Assembly: GCA_021324465.1 (NCBI GenBank)
Contig: JAJPJB010000069.1
Coordinates: 1-64,000, forward strand
Direction: 5' to 3'
Source of the DNA: Hyphomicrobiaceae bacterium
Lineage (GTDB): Bacteria; Pseudomonadota; Alphaproteobacteria; Rhizobiales; Xanthobacteraceae
Length of the DNA: 64,000 bases
A model generated the notes under the pieces. It searched no databases and was not told the origin of the DNA. It was given only the letters and a program-made list of their open reading frames with translations. Shown here piece after piece: positions 36,706 through 45,587 of this stretch. Within the stretch, counting starts at the first letter, position 1; every line of letters starts with the position of its first letter. Position numbers and translations under genes: made by a program.

Positions 36706-37305
36706 CTACAATGTCGCAATCAGCGGCACCGCATGCGGTGCATAGAGCCCGAGCGCCAATAATCCGAGTCCAAGCAAGCCAAGGACGCCTGCCAACCAGA
36801 CCAGCGCCGCCATGCCAGTGATCACGGCGGCGGAGGCGAGCACGATGCCGATTTGAAACGCGGCCGACGACAGCTCGTAATGGTGATATTTTGCCGTTGC
36901 CAGGTCGCGCTCCTCCTCGGCAGCCATCGCGCGTTCCTGCAGCTCCCTGCGGCCTTCATGGGTCGAAGGCTCGGAATCATAGCGCGCCGCCGTTTTCTTC
37001 CAGGCATCGATCTGCTTGGTCATGGCGTCTTTCGCCGCCGGATCGGTGACGCCTGCAGCGGCCACTGTCATCTCCTCGGCCGCGGTATTGAGCTGCGTCA
37101 TGCGGATCGTTTTGGCCTGGAAGAACGCCCACAGGTCGGAGGCTTCGATATTCTTGGTTGTCACCTCGGTTTGCGCGCTTTTGCCCAATGTCTCGGCGAA
37201 CGACAAAAACAGCGCCAGTACGGCAATGACCAAGGCGACCTTCTTGTTGAAGCCTTCGCCGATCCCTTCGTGTGCCTTTTCGATGGCTTCGCTCAATTCC
37301 GACAT
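36706..37305 (-). CDS. DUF4337 membrane protein
   Basis: A 199-residue protein. A helix near the N-terminus (KKVALVIAVLALFLSFAETLG, about residues 21-41) precedes a soluble, charged helical middle (about 42-145). A long hydrophobic C-terminal stretch of two helices (AFQIGIVLASAAVITGMAALVWLAGVLGLLGLGLLALGLYA) ends the protein. TEVTTKNIEASDLWAFFQAKTIR is characteristic of DUF4337. Function is unknown; the middle part probably forms a coiled coil on one membrane face. It is downstream of xerC on the same strand. Confidence 0.85.
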   Translation of the reverse strand: MSELSEAIEKAHEGIGEGFNKKVALVIAVLALFLSFAETLGKSAQTEVTTKNIEASDLWAFFQAKTIRMTQLNTAAEEMTVAAAGVTDPAAKDAMTKQIDAWKKTAARYDSEPSTHEGRRELQERAMAAEEERDLATAKYHHYELSSAAFQIGIVLASAAVITGMAALVWLAGVLGLLGLGLLALGLYAPHAVPLIATL

Positions 37306-37454
37306 GATGGCCCCCTATGTTCGTGCGGCAGGCCGGGTTAGCCGAACGCGCAACCCGCCGCAAGCGGCTGGCGTTACGCTTCGCACATGCGCCCTTCGCG
37401 CCGGACGCTCGCTTCCGCGCCCTGCCCCGCAATGACGAATAGCAGAAATTCTGC

Positions 37455-38465
37455 TTAGGCGCGCGGATGGGCGGCGCGGTAGGCCTCGACCAGCCGCTCG
37501 GCATCCACCTCAGTGTAGATCTGCGTGGTTGAGAGCGAAGCATGGCCCAGAAGTTCCTGGATCGAGCGCAGGTCACCGCCGCGCGCCAGCAGATGCGTAG
37601 CGAAGGAGTGGCGCAGCGCATGCGGCGTCGCGGTTTCGGGCAGGCCCAGCGCGCCGCGCAGCCGCGCCATGGCGAGCTGCACGATGCGCGGCGACAGCGG
37701 ACCGCCTTTGGCGCCGACGAATAGTGGGCCGGTCTCGGCCAGGTCGTAAGGGCACAGCGCGATATAGTCGGTGATGAGGTTCGCGACGGCTGGGATCAGC
37801 GGCACTATTCGCTGTTTGCGGCCCTTGCCAAGCACGGTGAGCACATCGCGCGGGCCGAACTCGGCGCGTTTTAGTCCCAGCGCCTCGGAGATGCGAAGAC
37901 CGCAGCCGTAGAGCAGGCCCAGCACCGCGGCGTCACGCGCATGAATCCACGGCGCACGGCCATCGCCGGCAGCGATATGGGGATCAGCCACAGACTTGGC
38001 GCCGGATACCGGCAGCGGGCGCGGCAAAGTCTTTGCGATTTTCGGCGCGCGCACCGCGGCGAGTGCGCTGATGCGGCCCTTGCCGGTTTTCTCAAGATGG
38101 CGTGCAAATGCACGCATCCCTGCAAGCATGCGCATCAGCGATCGGCTGCCAATGCCGTCGGCGCGGCGCGCCGCCATGAAGGCGCGAACATCGGCAGGCG
38201 TAAGCGCTTCCAGGTTTTTGAGCGTCGGCGCGCCGCCCAGATGCTCGGCGAGGAAAGCGAGGAACTGCAGCACATCGCGGCGATACGCCTCTATCGTTTT
38301 TGGCGACATGCGCCGCTCGGCGTCGAGATGTTTGAGCCAGGTTGCGATCTCGGCAGCGACTCTTGCCTGGAGAAACGTCAGCGCCTCTCCACCTCGCCCT
38401 GAAAGGCCGAAGTCGACGGTCGAAGACCGTCGGGCGGGGGTCCGCTTGGACAACAGCTTTGTCAC
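37455..38465 (-). CDS. xerC: Tyrosine recombinase XerC
   Basis: A 336-residue site-specific recombinase. The SAM-like core-binding domain includes WLKHLDAERRMSPKTIEAYRRDVLQFL. Catalytic residues: Arg in YGCGLRISEALGL, Lys in LGKGRKQRIVPL, His-x-x-Arg in THALRHSFATHLLARGGDL, second His in LLGHASLSTTQIY with the nucleophilic Tyr. It resolves chromosome dimers at dif with XerD. The listed GTG start (38465) adds about 30 residues translated from a repeat-like sequence (Pro/Arg/Ser-rich); the true start may be later, near residue 30. Confidence 0.92.
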   Translation of the reverse strand: MTKLLSKRTPARRSSTVDFGLSGRGGEALTFLQARVAAEIATWLKHLDAERRMSPKTIEAYRRDVLQFLAFLAEHLGGAPTLKNLEALTPADVRAFMAARRADGIGSRSLMRMLAGMRAFARHLEKTGKGRISALAAVRAPKIAKTLPRPLPVSGAKSVADPHIAAGDGRAPWIHARDAAVLGLLYGCGLRISEALGLKRAEFGPRDVLTVLGKGRKQRIVPLIPAVANLITDYIALCPYDLAETGPLFVGAKGGPLSPRIVQLAMARLRGALGLPETATPHALRHSFATHLLARGGDLRSIQELLGHASLSTTQIYTEVDAERLVEAYRAAHPRA

Positions 38466-38608
38466 ACGACCCCCCTTCTCAATGCACTTCGCGCGGTTAA
38501 CCCCCTTTGCGGGGGAAGGTGCTTATTTGGCCATTGCATCATGGGCCAGATTAAGGGCGTTCTTCTTTACCCTTCCTAAATCCCCCGGAATCGGCCCACA
38601 TTCACTGC

Positions 38609-40795
38609 ATGGCCAGACGTGTCGTTGATGTCCTTGTACCCGTCGCGTTGGATCGGGCGTATTCATACCGGGTGCCGGATAAGTTCGATGTGGCGCCGGG
38701 CGACATCGTCTGTGTGCCGCTCGGTCCGCGCGAGGCGACCGCGGTGGTCTGGGCCGAAAATCCGAAACCCAGTCCGCGGCTCGACAATCGGCTCAAGGAG
38801 GTCGAGGAGAAGCTCGATTATCCGCCGCTGCGCCCGGAATTGCGCAGCTTCGTCGAGTGGGTCGCCAATTACACGCTATCCTCGCGCGGCATGGTGATGC
38901 GCATGTGCCTGCGCATGGGCGAGCATCTGCCCGAGGAGCGCGAACGCGTCGGCGTGCGCCTTTCGGGCTCGGCGCCGCGCCGCGTGACGCCGGCGCGGCA
39001 ACGCGTTTTGAATCTCCTGGCTGACGGCATGGCGCGCGGCAAGAGCGAGGCGGCGCGCGAGGCCGGCGTTTCGACAAGCGTCATCGATAGCCTCATCGAC
39101 GATGGCGCCGTGGAAGCGGTGGCCCTGCCGCCGGAGCGGGTCGCGGAAAAGCCTGATCCAGATTTTGTGCAGCCGGAATTCACCGCCGCGCAACCCGCCG
39201 CTGCGGCGGCTCTGAAGACGACCGTCGCGCAAGGCGGCTTTTCGGTGACGCTGCTCGATGGCGTCACCGGCTCGGGCAAGACCGAGGTCTATTTCGAGGC
39301 GGTGGCGGATACGATCCGCGCCGGGCGCCAGGCGCTCATTCTGATGCCGGAGATCGCGCTCACGGCGCAATTCCTTGACCGCTTCGCCGCGCGCTTTGGC
39401 GTGCGCCCGGCGGAATGGCATTCCGAATTGTCGCCGCGCAAACGCGCGCGCACCTGGGCCGCGGTGGCCAAGGGCGATGTCCCGGTCGTGGTCGGCGCGC
39501 GCTCGGCTTTGTTTCTTCCCTTTGCCGATCTCGGCTTGATCGTGGTCGATGAAGAGCACGACCCGGCCTACAAGCAGGAAGACGGCGTGCATTATCACGC
39601 CCGCGACATGGCGGTAGTGCGCGGCCACGTCGCGAAAATCCCGGTGGTGCTGTCATCGGCGACACCATCGGTCGAGAGCGAAGTCAATGCGCGGCGTGGC
39701 CGTTATGCGCGGCTTGCCTTGCCAGAACGTTTCGGCGGCCAGCGGCTGCCGTCGGTCGAGGCGATCGATCTGCGGCGGGCGCCGCCGCCGCGCGGGCGAT
39801 TTATCTCACCGGTTCTTGCCGAAGCGGTGAAGACCGTGCTCGAGCGGCGCGAGCAGGCACTGCTGTTTCTCAATCGCCGGGGCTATGCGCCGCTCACCTT
39901 GTGCCGGTGTTGCGGTTTTCGCTTCTCCTGTCCGAATTGCGACGCGTGGCTGGTCGATCATCGTTTCCGCAGGCATCTGGTCTGTCATCATTGCGGCTTC
40001 GCTATGCCGCATCCGCCGAACTGCCCGAAATGCGGCGCGCAGGCTTCTTTTGTTGCCTGCGGGCCCGGCGCCGAGCGGCTCGAAGAGGAAGTGCATGTGC
40101 TGTTTCCCGACGCGCGCGTGCTGGTGCTGTCGAGCGATCTGGTCGCCTCCGTCGAGCGCATGCGCGAAGAATTCGCCGATGTCGCCGCTGGTCGCTTCGA
40201 CATCGTCATTGGCACACAGCTTGTCGCCAAAGGCCATCACTTCCCGATGCTCAATCTGGTCGGCGTGGTCGATGCCGATCTGGGCCTGAGCAATGGCGAT
40301 CCGCGCGCCGCCGAGCGTACCTTTCAGCTCTTGCATCAGGTGGTCGGACGCGCGGGGCGCGATGCCGGCGTCGGCCATGGTTTGCTGCAGACGCATCAGC
40401 CCGATCATCCCGTGCTGCGTGCGCTGATCGCGCAGGACCGCGAAGCCTTCTACAATGCCGAGATCGATCTGCGCGAGCGCACGCATTATCCGCCGTTCGG
40501 GCGGCTCGCCTCGATCATCGTCTCCGGTCCGGACAGGCACGACACGGCGGCCTATGCGCGCGAAATCGCCCGCGCCGCGCCGATCAACGAGAACGCAACC
40601 CAAGGCGTGCGCGTGCTTGGCCCGGCCGAAGCGCCGCTCGCGCTCATTCGCGGCCGACACCGCATGCGCCTGCTCATCAAGGCGCCGCGCAACTACGATC
40701 TATCCGCCTATCTGCGGCGGCTCCTGGCCAAGGCGCCGAAGCGGCGCGGGGCGATCAAGCTCGAGATCGACGTCGACCCGCAGAGCTTTTTGTGA
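38609..40795 (+). CDS. priA: Primosomal replication helicase PriA
   Basis: A 728-residue helicase for replication restart. N-terminal 3'-DNA-end binding domain (RVVDVLVPVALDRAYSYRVPDKFD), Walker A LDGVTGSGKTEVYFEA (about residues 214-229), DEEH box VVDEEHDPAYKQEDGVHYHARDMA, and a zinc-binding cysteine cluster CRCCGFRFSCPNCDAWLVDH...CHHCGF...CPKCG (about 431-476). Helicase motifs V/VI are in FDIVIGTQLVAKGHHFP and HQVVGRAGRDAG. Its 3' end overlaps the convergent TfoX-like gene by 41 bases. Confidence 0.96.
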   Translation: MARRVVDVLVPVALDRAYSYRVPDKFDVAPGDIVCVPLGPREATAVVWAENPKPSPRLDNRLKEVEEKLDYPPLRPELRSFVEWVANYTLSSRGMVMRMCLRMGEHLPEERERVGVRLSGSAPRRVTPARQRVLNLLADGMARGKSEAAREAGVSTSVIDSLIDDGAVEAVALPPERVAEKPDPDFVQPEFTAAQPAAAAALKTTVAQGGFSVTLLDGVTGSGKTEVYFEAVADTIRAGRQALILMPEIALTAQFLDRFAARFGVRPAEWHSELSPRKRARTWAAVAKGDVPVVVGARSALFLPFADLGLIVVDEEHDPAYKQEDGVHYHARDMAVVRGHVAKIPVVLSSATPSVESEVNARRGRYARLALPERFGGQRLPSVEAIDLRRAPPPRGRFISPVLAEAVKTVLERREQALLFLNRRGYAPLTLCRCCGFRFSCPNCDAWLVDHRFRRHLVCHHCGFAMPHPPNCPKCGAQASFVACGPGAERLEEEVHVLFPDARVLVLSSDLVASVERMREEFADVAAGRFDIVIGTQLVAKGHHFPMLNLVGVVDADLGLSNGDPRAAERTFQLLHQVVGRAGRDAGVGHGLLQTHQPDHPVLRALIAQDREAFYNAEIDLRERTHYPPFGRLASIIVSGPDRHDTAAYAREIARAAPINENATQGVRVLGPAEAPLALIRGRHRMRLLIKAPRNYDLSAYLRRLLAKAPKRRGAIKLEIDVDPQSFL

Positions 40796-41153
40796 GCCGG
40801 CGCTTGGATCGCCTCCGCGGCGCCATCATTTTTGCTTGCGCTACGTCGAATGCACGGCGCGCCCAGGCTGCGAGCTCGTCAGGATCGTCATAGAGCCGCT
40901 CCGGCAGGCGCCAATAGGGCAGCACGCGCCGGCTCGGCCGGCCTTTGCTCTTGCCGCGCGTATAAGCGAAAGGGCCGGAGCCTTCCCGCGCGAAATCCGC
41001 GCTGCTGGCCTCGTCGGCCTTCAGATAGATTGCCCCGCGCACCACCAGACCGAACATCAGGCCGTCGTAAAAAATGCCGGCGCCGGAGAACATGCGCTTC
41101 ACCGTCACCGGGCCGAATTGTGCGAACAGATCGCGGATGAAATCCGGGTCCAA
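40755..41153 (-). CDS. TfoX/Sxy N-terminal domain protein
   Basis: A 132-residue protein. MDPDFIRDLFAQFGPVTVKRMFSGAGIFYDGLMFGLVVRGAIYLKADEASSADF is the TfoX N-terminal domain (residues 1-55), followed by PYWRLPERLYDDPDELAAWARRAFDVA. The C-terminal 25 residues are very basic (RRRSKRRL...GRRRSR). Only the N-terminal domain of Sxy is present, as in most non-competent proteobacteria; the role is unknown. It overlaps the 3' end of priA on the other strand. Confidence 0.88.
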   Translation of the reverse strand: MDPDFIRDLFAQFGPVTVKRMFSGAGIFYDGLMFGLVVRGAIYLKADEASSADFAREGSGPFAYTRGKSKGRPSRRVLPYWRLPERLYDDPDELAAWARRAFDVAQAKMMAPRRRSKRRLTKSSAGRRRSRA

Positions 41154-41178
41154 AACTCAGCCTCCGCATCACCCGCTT

Positions 41179-41295
41179 CGTCATGGCCGGGCTTGACCCG
41201 GCCATCCATGCTCGGTCCGGTATCACTAGACTTGCAGTAAGTCTCCACCTTGCGGCACCTCAGCTTGGACCGCCGGGTCAAGCCTGGCGGTGACG
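41179..41295. repeat. Pair of inverted hairpins (REP-like element)
   Basis: Two hairpins, GGCCGGG-CTTGA-CCCGGCC (about 41185-41203) and ACCGCCGGG-TCAAG-CCTGGCGGT (about 41270-41291), enclose 65 bases. The outer ends CGTCATGG and GGTGACGG mirror each other. It lies between the divergent TfoX-like and DUF4403 genes. Confidence 0.65.
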
Positions 41296-41380
41296 GGGAG
41301 CGAGAGGCGGGGACAACAAAAAGACGCTGGGACAAGCTCCGCGATCGCTTCTAAGATCGGGCCCCGGGGGGCGATTCGCC

Positions 41381-42946
41381 ATGCGCCTGCGCCATCTCTT
41401 GCTGGGCGTGCTGGTCCTGGTCGGCTCGTTTGTCGGCGCGCTTTTGCTCATGAATGTAATGTGGCCGCCTATGCCGCAGCAGCAGGCGCGGCCGGCGCTC
41501 GTCGCCATGCCGCCGCTGCAGCCGCTGACCGGCAATTCGGTGGTGCTGGCGCCGGCGGCCATCGCGCTGTCCGCGATCAGCGAAGCGCTGGAGCGGGAGG
41601 CGCCGCGGAATCTGTCCGGCAAGCCGCAAAATCCGGTGTCGAAACTGCTCTCAAACACGCAGCTCAACTTCACCGTCAACCGCGGCCCGTTCGCGGTGAG
41701 CGGCCAGCCCGGCGTGCTGACGGTCACCACGCCGCTCACCGGCCAATTCCAAGCGCTCGGCACGCTGACCGGCGGTGTCGGCACCGGAGTCGCGGCGGCG
41801 GGCGGCGCCATCGGCAATTTGCTCGGCGGCAATCTCGGCCAGCAGGTGCAAAATCTCGCCGGCAAGGCGTTCGACGAGCACACCGATATTTCCGGCACGG
41901 TGACGACCACGGCGCGGCCGACCATCGCAGCGAACTGGCGGCTTGCGCCCAATCTCGCCGCGCAGGTCAATGTCGTCGACGTGGTGCTGCCGATCGGCGG
42001 GCTGAAACTGAGCGTCGCCAATGAGGTGAAGCCGGTGCTGGACACGCTGGTGCATCAGCAGACCGGCGCCTTGGAGGGTGCGCTGCGTGCCAATCCGTTC
42101 ATCGAAAATGCCGCACGCGCCGAGTGGGCCAAGATCTGCCGGGCCATTTCGCTGGGCGCCGCCGGGCAGGGGATGCCGAATCTGTGGCTCGAAATCCGAC
42201 CGCGCCGCGCTATTGCGGCGCAGCCGCAGATCGACAGCAGAGCGGTGACGCTTCTGGTCGGCGTACAGGCCGAAACGCGCATCGTGCCGAGCGAGACCAA
42301 GCCCGCTTGCCCGTTTCCGCAACAACTCGATCTGGTGCCGCAAAGCGATCAGGGTCACGTCGCCATTGCGGTGCCGATCGATATTCCCTTCACCGAAGTC
42401 AGCCGGCTCTTGGAGACGCAGTTTGCTGGCAAAACCTTCCCCGAAGACGGCTCGAGCGCCTTTGCAGTCACCGTCAAGCAGGCAAGCATCGCGGCTGCCG
42501 GCGACCGCCTGCTGATCTCGCTGTTGGCGCACGTCAAGAAGAGCGGCTTATTCTCCATCGGCGCCGATGCCAACATCTATGTCTGGGGCCGCCCGGTGCT
42601 CGATCAGGATCGGCAGATCCTGCGCTTCGCCGATGTCGCGCTCGACGTGCAATCGCAAGCCGCCTTCGGTCTTCTTGGTGCGGCCGCGCAAGCCGCGGCG
42701 CCGTATTTGCAAAAGCTGCTGGCCGAGCGTGCGATGATTGATCTCAAGCCGTTCGCTGCCGACGCCAAGAAGCGCATCGCGACCGCGGTCGGCAATCTGG
42801 CCGCGCAGGCGCCGGGCCTGCGCGCGAGCGCCACGGTCGACGATCTGCGTCTGGTCGGCATCGCCTACGATAACAAGACCCTGCGCGTCATCGCCAATGC
42901 CAATGGCAGCGTGAGCGTCGCGATCTCATCGCTTTCGATGCAGTGA
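41381..42946 (+). CDS. DUF4403 membrane-anchored protein
   Basis: A 521-residue protein with an N-terminal signal-anchor (HLLLGVLVLVGSFVGALLLMNVMW, about residues 5-28). A long mostly beta extracytoplasmic body includes QARPALVAMPPLQPLTGNSVVLAPAAIALSAISEALEREAP and FTEVSRLLETQFAGKTFPEDG, with LISLLAHVKKSGLFSIGADANIYVWGRPVLDQDRQILRFADV. It fits DUF4403, whose members are predicted BPI/TULIP-like lipid-binding folds; lipid handling in the periplasm is an inference. It has its own leader and converges on DUF2277. Confidence 0.82.
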   Translation: MRLRHLLLGVLVLVGSFVGALLLMNVMWPPMPQQQARPALVAMPPLQPLTGNSVVLAPAAIALSAISEALEREAPRNLSGKPQNPVSKLLSNTQLNFTVNRGPFAVSGQPGVLTVTTPLTGQFQALGTLTGGVGTGVAAAGGAIGNLLGGNLGQQVQNLAGKAFDEHTDISGTVTTTARPTIAANWRLAPNLAAQVNVVDVVLPIGGLKLSVANEVKPVLDTLVHQQTGALEGALRANPFIENAARAEWAKICRAISLGAAGQGMPNLWLEIRPRRAIAAQPQIDSRAVTLLVGVQAETRIVPSETKPACPFPQQLDLVPQSDQGHVAIAVPIDIPFTEVSRLLETQFAGKTFPEDGSSAFAVTVKQASIAAAGDRLLISLLAHVKKSGLFSIGADANIYVWGRPVLDQDRQILRFADVALDVQSQAAFGLLGAAAQAAAPYLQKLLAERAMIDLKPFAADAKKRIATAVGNLAAQAPGLRASATVDDLRLVGIAYDNKTLRVIANANGSVSVAISSLSMQ

Positions 42947-42948
42947 GT

Positions 42949-43215
42949 TCAAGCAAAGCGTTCCCTCGCCCGAGCGCGCGCTTTCATCGCTTCGATCTCA
43001 CGGTTCTTGGCTGGACTTGCCGTTTCCAGCGAGCCGAGAAGCCGCCGTGCCGCCGCTGCCACCTCATCGACCGCGCGATTGAACGCCGCCTCGTTGACAC
43101 GCGATGGATGGGTGAAGCCGGAGAGCTTGCGCACGAATTGCAGGGCCGAGGCGCGAATCTCTTCCTCCGTCGCCGGCGGCTCGAAATTGAAGAGGGTACG
43201 AATATTGCGGCACAT
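42949..43215 (-). CDS. DUF2277 family protein
   Basis: An 88-residue protein starting MCRNIRTLFNFEPPATEEEI, the invariant start of DUF2277, followed by RASALQFVRKLSGFTHPSRVNEAAFNRAVDEVAAAARRLLGSLET. It is all-helical and small, with no known function. It ends two bases from the convergent DUF4403 stop. Confidence 0.93.
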   Translation of the reverse strand: MCRNIRTLFNFEPPATEEEIRASALQFVRKLSGFTHPSRVNEAAFNRAVDEVAAAARRLLGSLETASPAKNREIEAMKARARARERFA

Positions 43216-43362
43216 GGGTCTTTGCTCCGAGTCTGTTGGCCAAGCTTACACAGGTTCGGCCTCCGGCACCGGCACATTGAAGCCGGTGAGCGTGTCACCG
43301 AGACCAGTCAGCAGAGGTCGACGAGATAAATCAACTCGGTCGCGCTTGCGCGCGTTTTACTA

Positions 43363-44607
43363 TCACATGAACGCCTGAATGCCGGTCTGCGCGCGGCCGA
43401 GCACCAGCGTGTGGATGTCGTGCGTGCCCTCGTAGGTGTTGACGGTCTCGAGATTGCACAGCACGCGCATGACGTGGAATTCCTCGGAAATGCCGTTGCC
43501 GCCATGCATGTCGCGGGCGAGCCGCGCCACTTCCAGCGCCTTGCCGCAATTGTTGCGCTTGAGCATGGAAATCGCCGGCGGCGACGCCTTGCCCTGATCG
43601 ATCAGACGCGACAGCCGCAGCGCCGCATGGAGTCCGAGTGTGATCTCGGTCTGCATATCGGCGAGCTTTTTCTGTATCAGCTGATTGGCCGCGAGCGGCC
43701 GGCCGAACTGCTTTCGATTGAGCACGTAATCGCGCGCGCGATGCCAGCAGAATTCGGCGGCGCCGATCGCCCCCCAGGCGATGCCGGTACGCGCCACATT
43801 GAGGCAGCCGAACGGTCCCGCAAGCCCGGAAGCGTTGGGCAAGATGTTGCCTTCCGGCACGAAAGCGCCGTCGAGCACAATCTCGCCGGTGATCGAGGCG
43901 CGCAGGGAGAGCTTGCCTTCGATCTTCGGCGTGGAAAAGCCTTTGGTGCCGCGCTCGACGATGAAGCCGCGGATCTTGCCGTCGAGCTTGGCCCACACGA
44001 CGGCGATATCGGCAACCGGTGCATTGGTGATCCAGGTCTTTGCGCCGGTCAGGCTATAGCCGCCCGGCACTTTCACGGCGCGTGTCACCATCGAGCCCGG
44101 ATCGGAACCGTGATCGGGCTCGGTCAAGCCGAAGCAGCCGATCAGTTCGCCCTTGGCCAGCTTGGGCAGATATTTGCGGCGCTGCGCCTCGCTGCCATAG
44201 GCGTGGATCGGATGCATAACCAGCGATGAGATCACCGACATCAAGGATCGATAGCCGGAGTCCGCGCGCTCGATCTCGCGCGCGATCAGTCCGTAGCAGA
44301 CATAATTGAGACCGGCGCCGCCATACTCTTCTGGAATGGTGGAGCCGAGCAAACCGAGTTCGCCCATTTCCCTGAGCACGTCCGGATTGAATTTCTAGTC
44401 GCGATTGGCGGCGATCACGCGCGGAAACAGCTTCTCCTGCGCATAATCGCGCGCGGTATCGCGCACCATACGCTCTTCGTCGGTCAGCTCGCCCTCAAGA
44501 TCGAGCGGGTCGTCCCACTTGAAGGCGGCGTCCCTGATCTTGGCGGCAATCGACTCGTGCTTGTCCTTGCGGTCGGCTTTTGCGGTCTTCTCGGCCAATT
44601 GCGACAT
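43363..44607 (-). pseudogene. gcdH: Glutaryl-CoA dehydrogenase gene interrupted by an in-frame TAG
   Basis: One reading frame runs from ATG 44607 ([16 protein letters not shown]) to the stop at 43363, 414 codons plus stop, but codon 71 (44397-44395) is TAG. The upstream part ends [11 protein letters not shown]; the downstream part resumes [26 protein letters not shown] with no frame change. Acyl-CoA dehydrogenase motifs follow ([34 protein letters not shown]), and the C-terminus [18 protein letters not shown] is the GCDH signature with its catalytic Glu. A Glu codon (GAG to TAG) is the simplest ancestor. GTG 44379 could restart translation but would lack the first helices. It may be a real nonsense mutation, an assembly error or a suppressed codon. 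Confidence 0.85.
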
Positions 44608-44700
44608 GGGGTGCTCCGTGCGTTGCCGCAAGCTTAGGAGCCGTGCGGACCGCCGGCAAGCCGGCCGTTCTGCACGGCCCAGCGCTGTCAAGCCCGCAGT

Positions 44701-44750
44701 TTAGAATAGGGAGGTTGCCTGCCGCTTAGAATAGGGAGGTTGCCTGCCGC
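44701..44750. repeat. Perfect 25-bp tandem duplication upstream of tRNA-Arg
   Basis: The unit TTAGAATAGGGAGGTTGCCT plus GCCGC occurs twice without a mismatch (44701-44725, 44726-44750). A partial GGAGGCTGCCGCC follows. It lies between the gcdH start and the tRNA gene, about 80 bases upstream of the latter. Confidence 0.9.
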
Positions 44751-44829
44751 GGAGGCTGCCGCCACTGGCTAAGCCGATTGCCGGGCGGCTCTGCTTTGGC
44801 TATCTAGAGCGCACCAAACCGCCCTTTGC

Positions 44830-44906
44830 GCGCCCGTAGCTCAGCTGGATAGAGCGTTGCCCTCCGAAGGCAGAGGTCACAGGTTCGAATCCTGTCGGGC
44901 GCGCCA
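44830..44906 (+). tRNA. tRNA-Arg (CCG anticodon)
   Basis: A 77-base cloverleaf. Acceptor GCGCCCG pairs with CGGGCGC, D-arm GCTCAGCTGGATAGAGC, anticodon stem TTGCC/GGCAG with loop CTCCGAA (anticodon CCG, reading CGG), variable AGGTC, T-arm ACAGG-TTCGAAT-CCTGT, discriminator G and an encoded CCA. All stems pair fully or by standard wobble. Confidence 0.97.
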
Positions 44907-45068
44907 AATTTCAAAGTGCTCTCGCAAAAAGCCCGATTGTGTAACCCCATGCCTTCGGAATATTGGAGCATCAAAATACTGCAGCACTCGATATGCCAAT
45001 AGGCCGCTTGCACGGGTGCTGCTAGCATTAGGCGAGAGTGTTCCGCGACGGCAAAAAAGAGGGGCGCC

Positions 45069-45458
45069 ATGCAGCAGTCCAGAAATTACGTGCTTCTGCT
45101 CGCACGCATTCTCATGTCCGGATTGTTTGTCTGGGACGGCGTCATTCAGCTTCGCGACCCCGCCGGTACCGTGGAATATTTCGCGAGCGTTCACATTCCG
45201 TTGCCGCAGATTGCGGTCTGGGTCTCGATTGCGGTGCACATTCTCGGCGGGCTCGCCGTCTTGGTCGGTTTCAAAATCCGCTGGGCCGCGGCCGCGCTGA
45301 TTCTGCTGTGCCTGGGGACTGCCTTCGGCGTGCACCTGCCGAGCGGAGATCCCGACGACATGACTCATTTCTACAAGAATTTGGTGATGGCGGGCGGCTT
45401 CCTTTACACGCTGAGCTACGGCGCGGGCGCCTTCAGCTTCGACAGAGAGCCGGCGTAG
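45069..45458 (+). CDS. DoxX-family membrane protein
   Basis: A 129-residue protein with four predicted helices. VLLLARILMSGLFVWDGVIQLRDPAGTVEYFASVHIPLP is the DoxX N-terminal signature (about residues 8-46), then VWVSIAVHILGGLAVLVGFKIRWAAAALILLCLGTAFGVHLP and an amphipathic C-terminus. DoxX proteins associate with redox stress handling or quinone-linked oxidation, but no partner gene is adjacent. ATG 45069 follows GAGG. It sits between the tRNA and a convergent hydrolase gene. Confidence 0.88.
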   Translation: MQQSRNYVLLLARILMSGLFVWDGVIQLRDPAGTVEYFASVHIPLPQIAVWVSIAVHILGGLAVLVGFKIRWAAAALILLCLGTAFGVHLPSGDPDDMTHFYKNLVMAGGFLYTLSYGAGAFSFDREPA

Positions 45459-45587
45459 CGAGCGGCGATCGGGGCGCATCCCGTGACAATGTATCGGGAT
45501 CAGCTTTGATTCATTGCTTGGGCGCATGCCCTGTTCGGAAAGCCGGTTCCATTCTTTGGCGACATACGCCAGTTTGAGGGAAGTCGA

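Noticed and set aside
44395-44397. TAG in gcdH as pyrrolysine
   Set aside because: No pyrrolysine genes are visible, the organism type does not use it, and the codon is at a non-catalytic site where Glu is expected.
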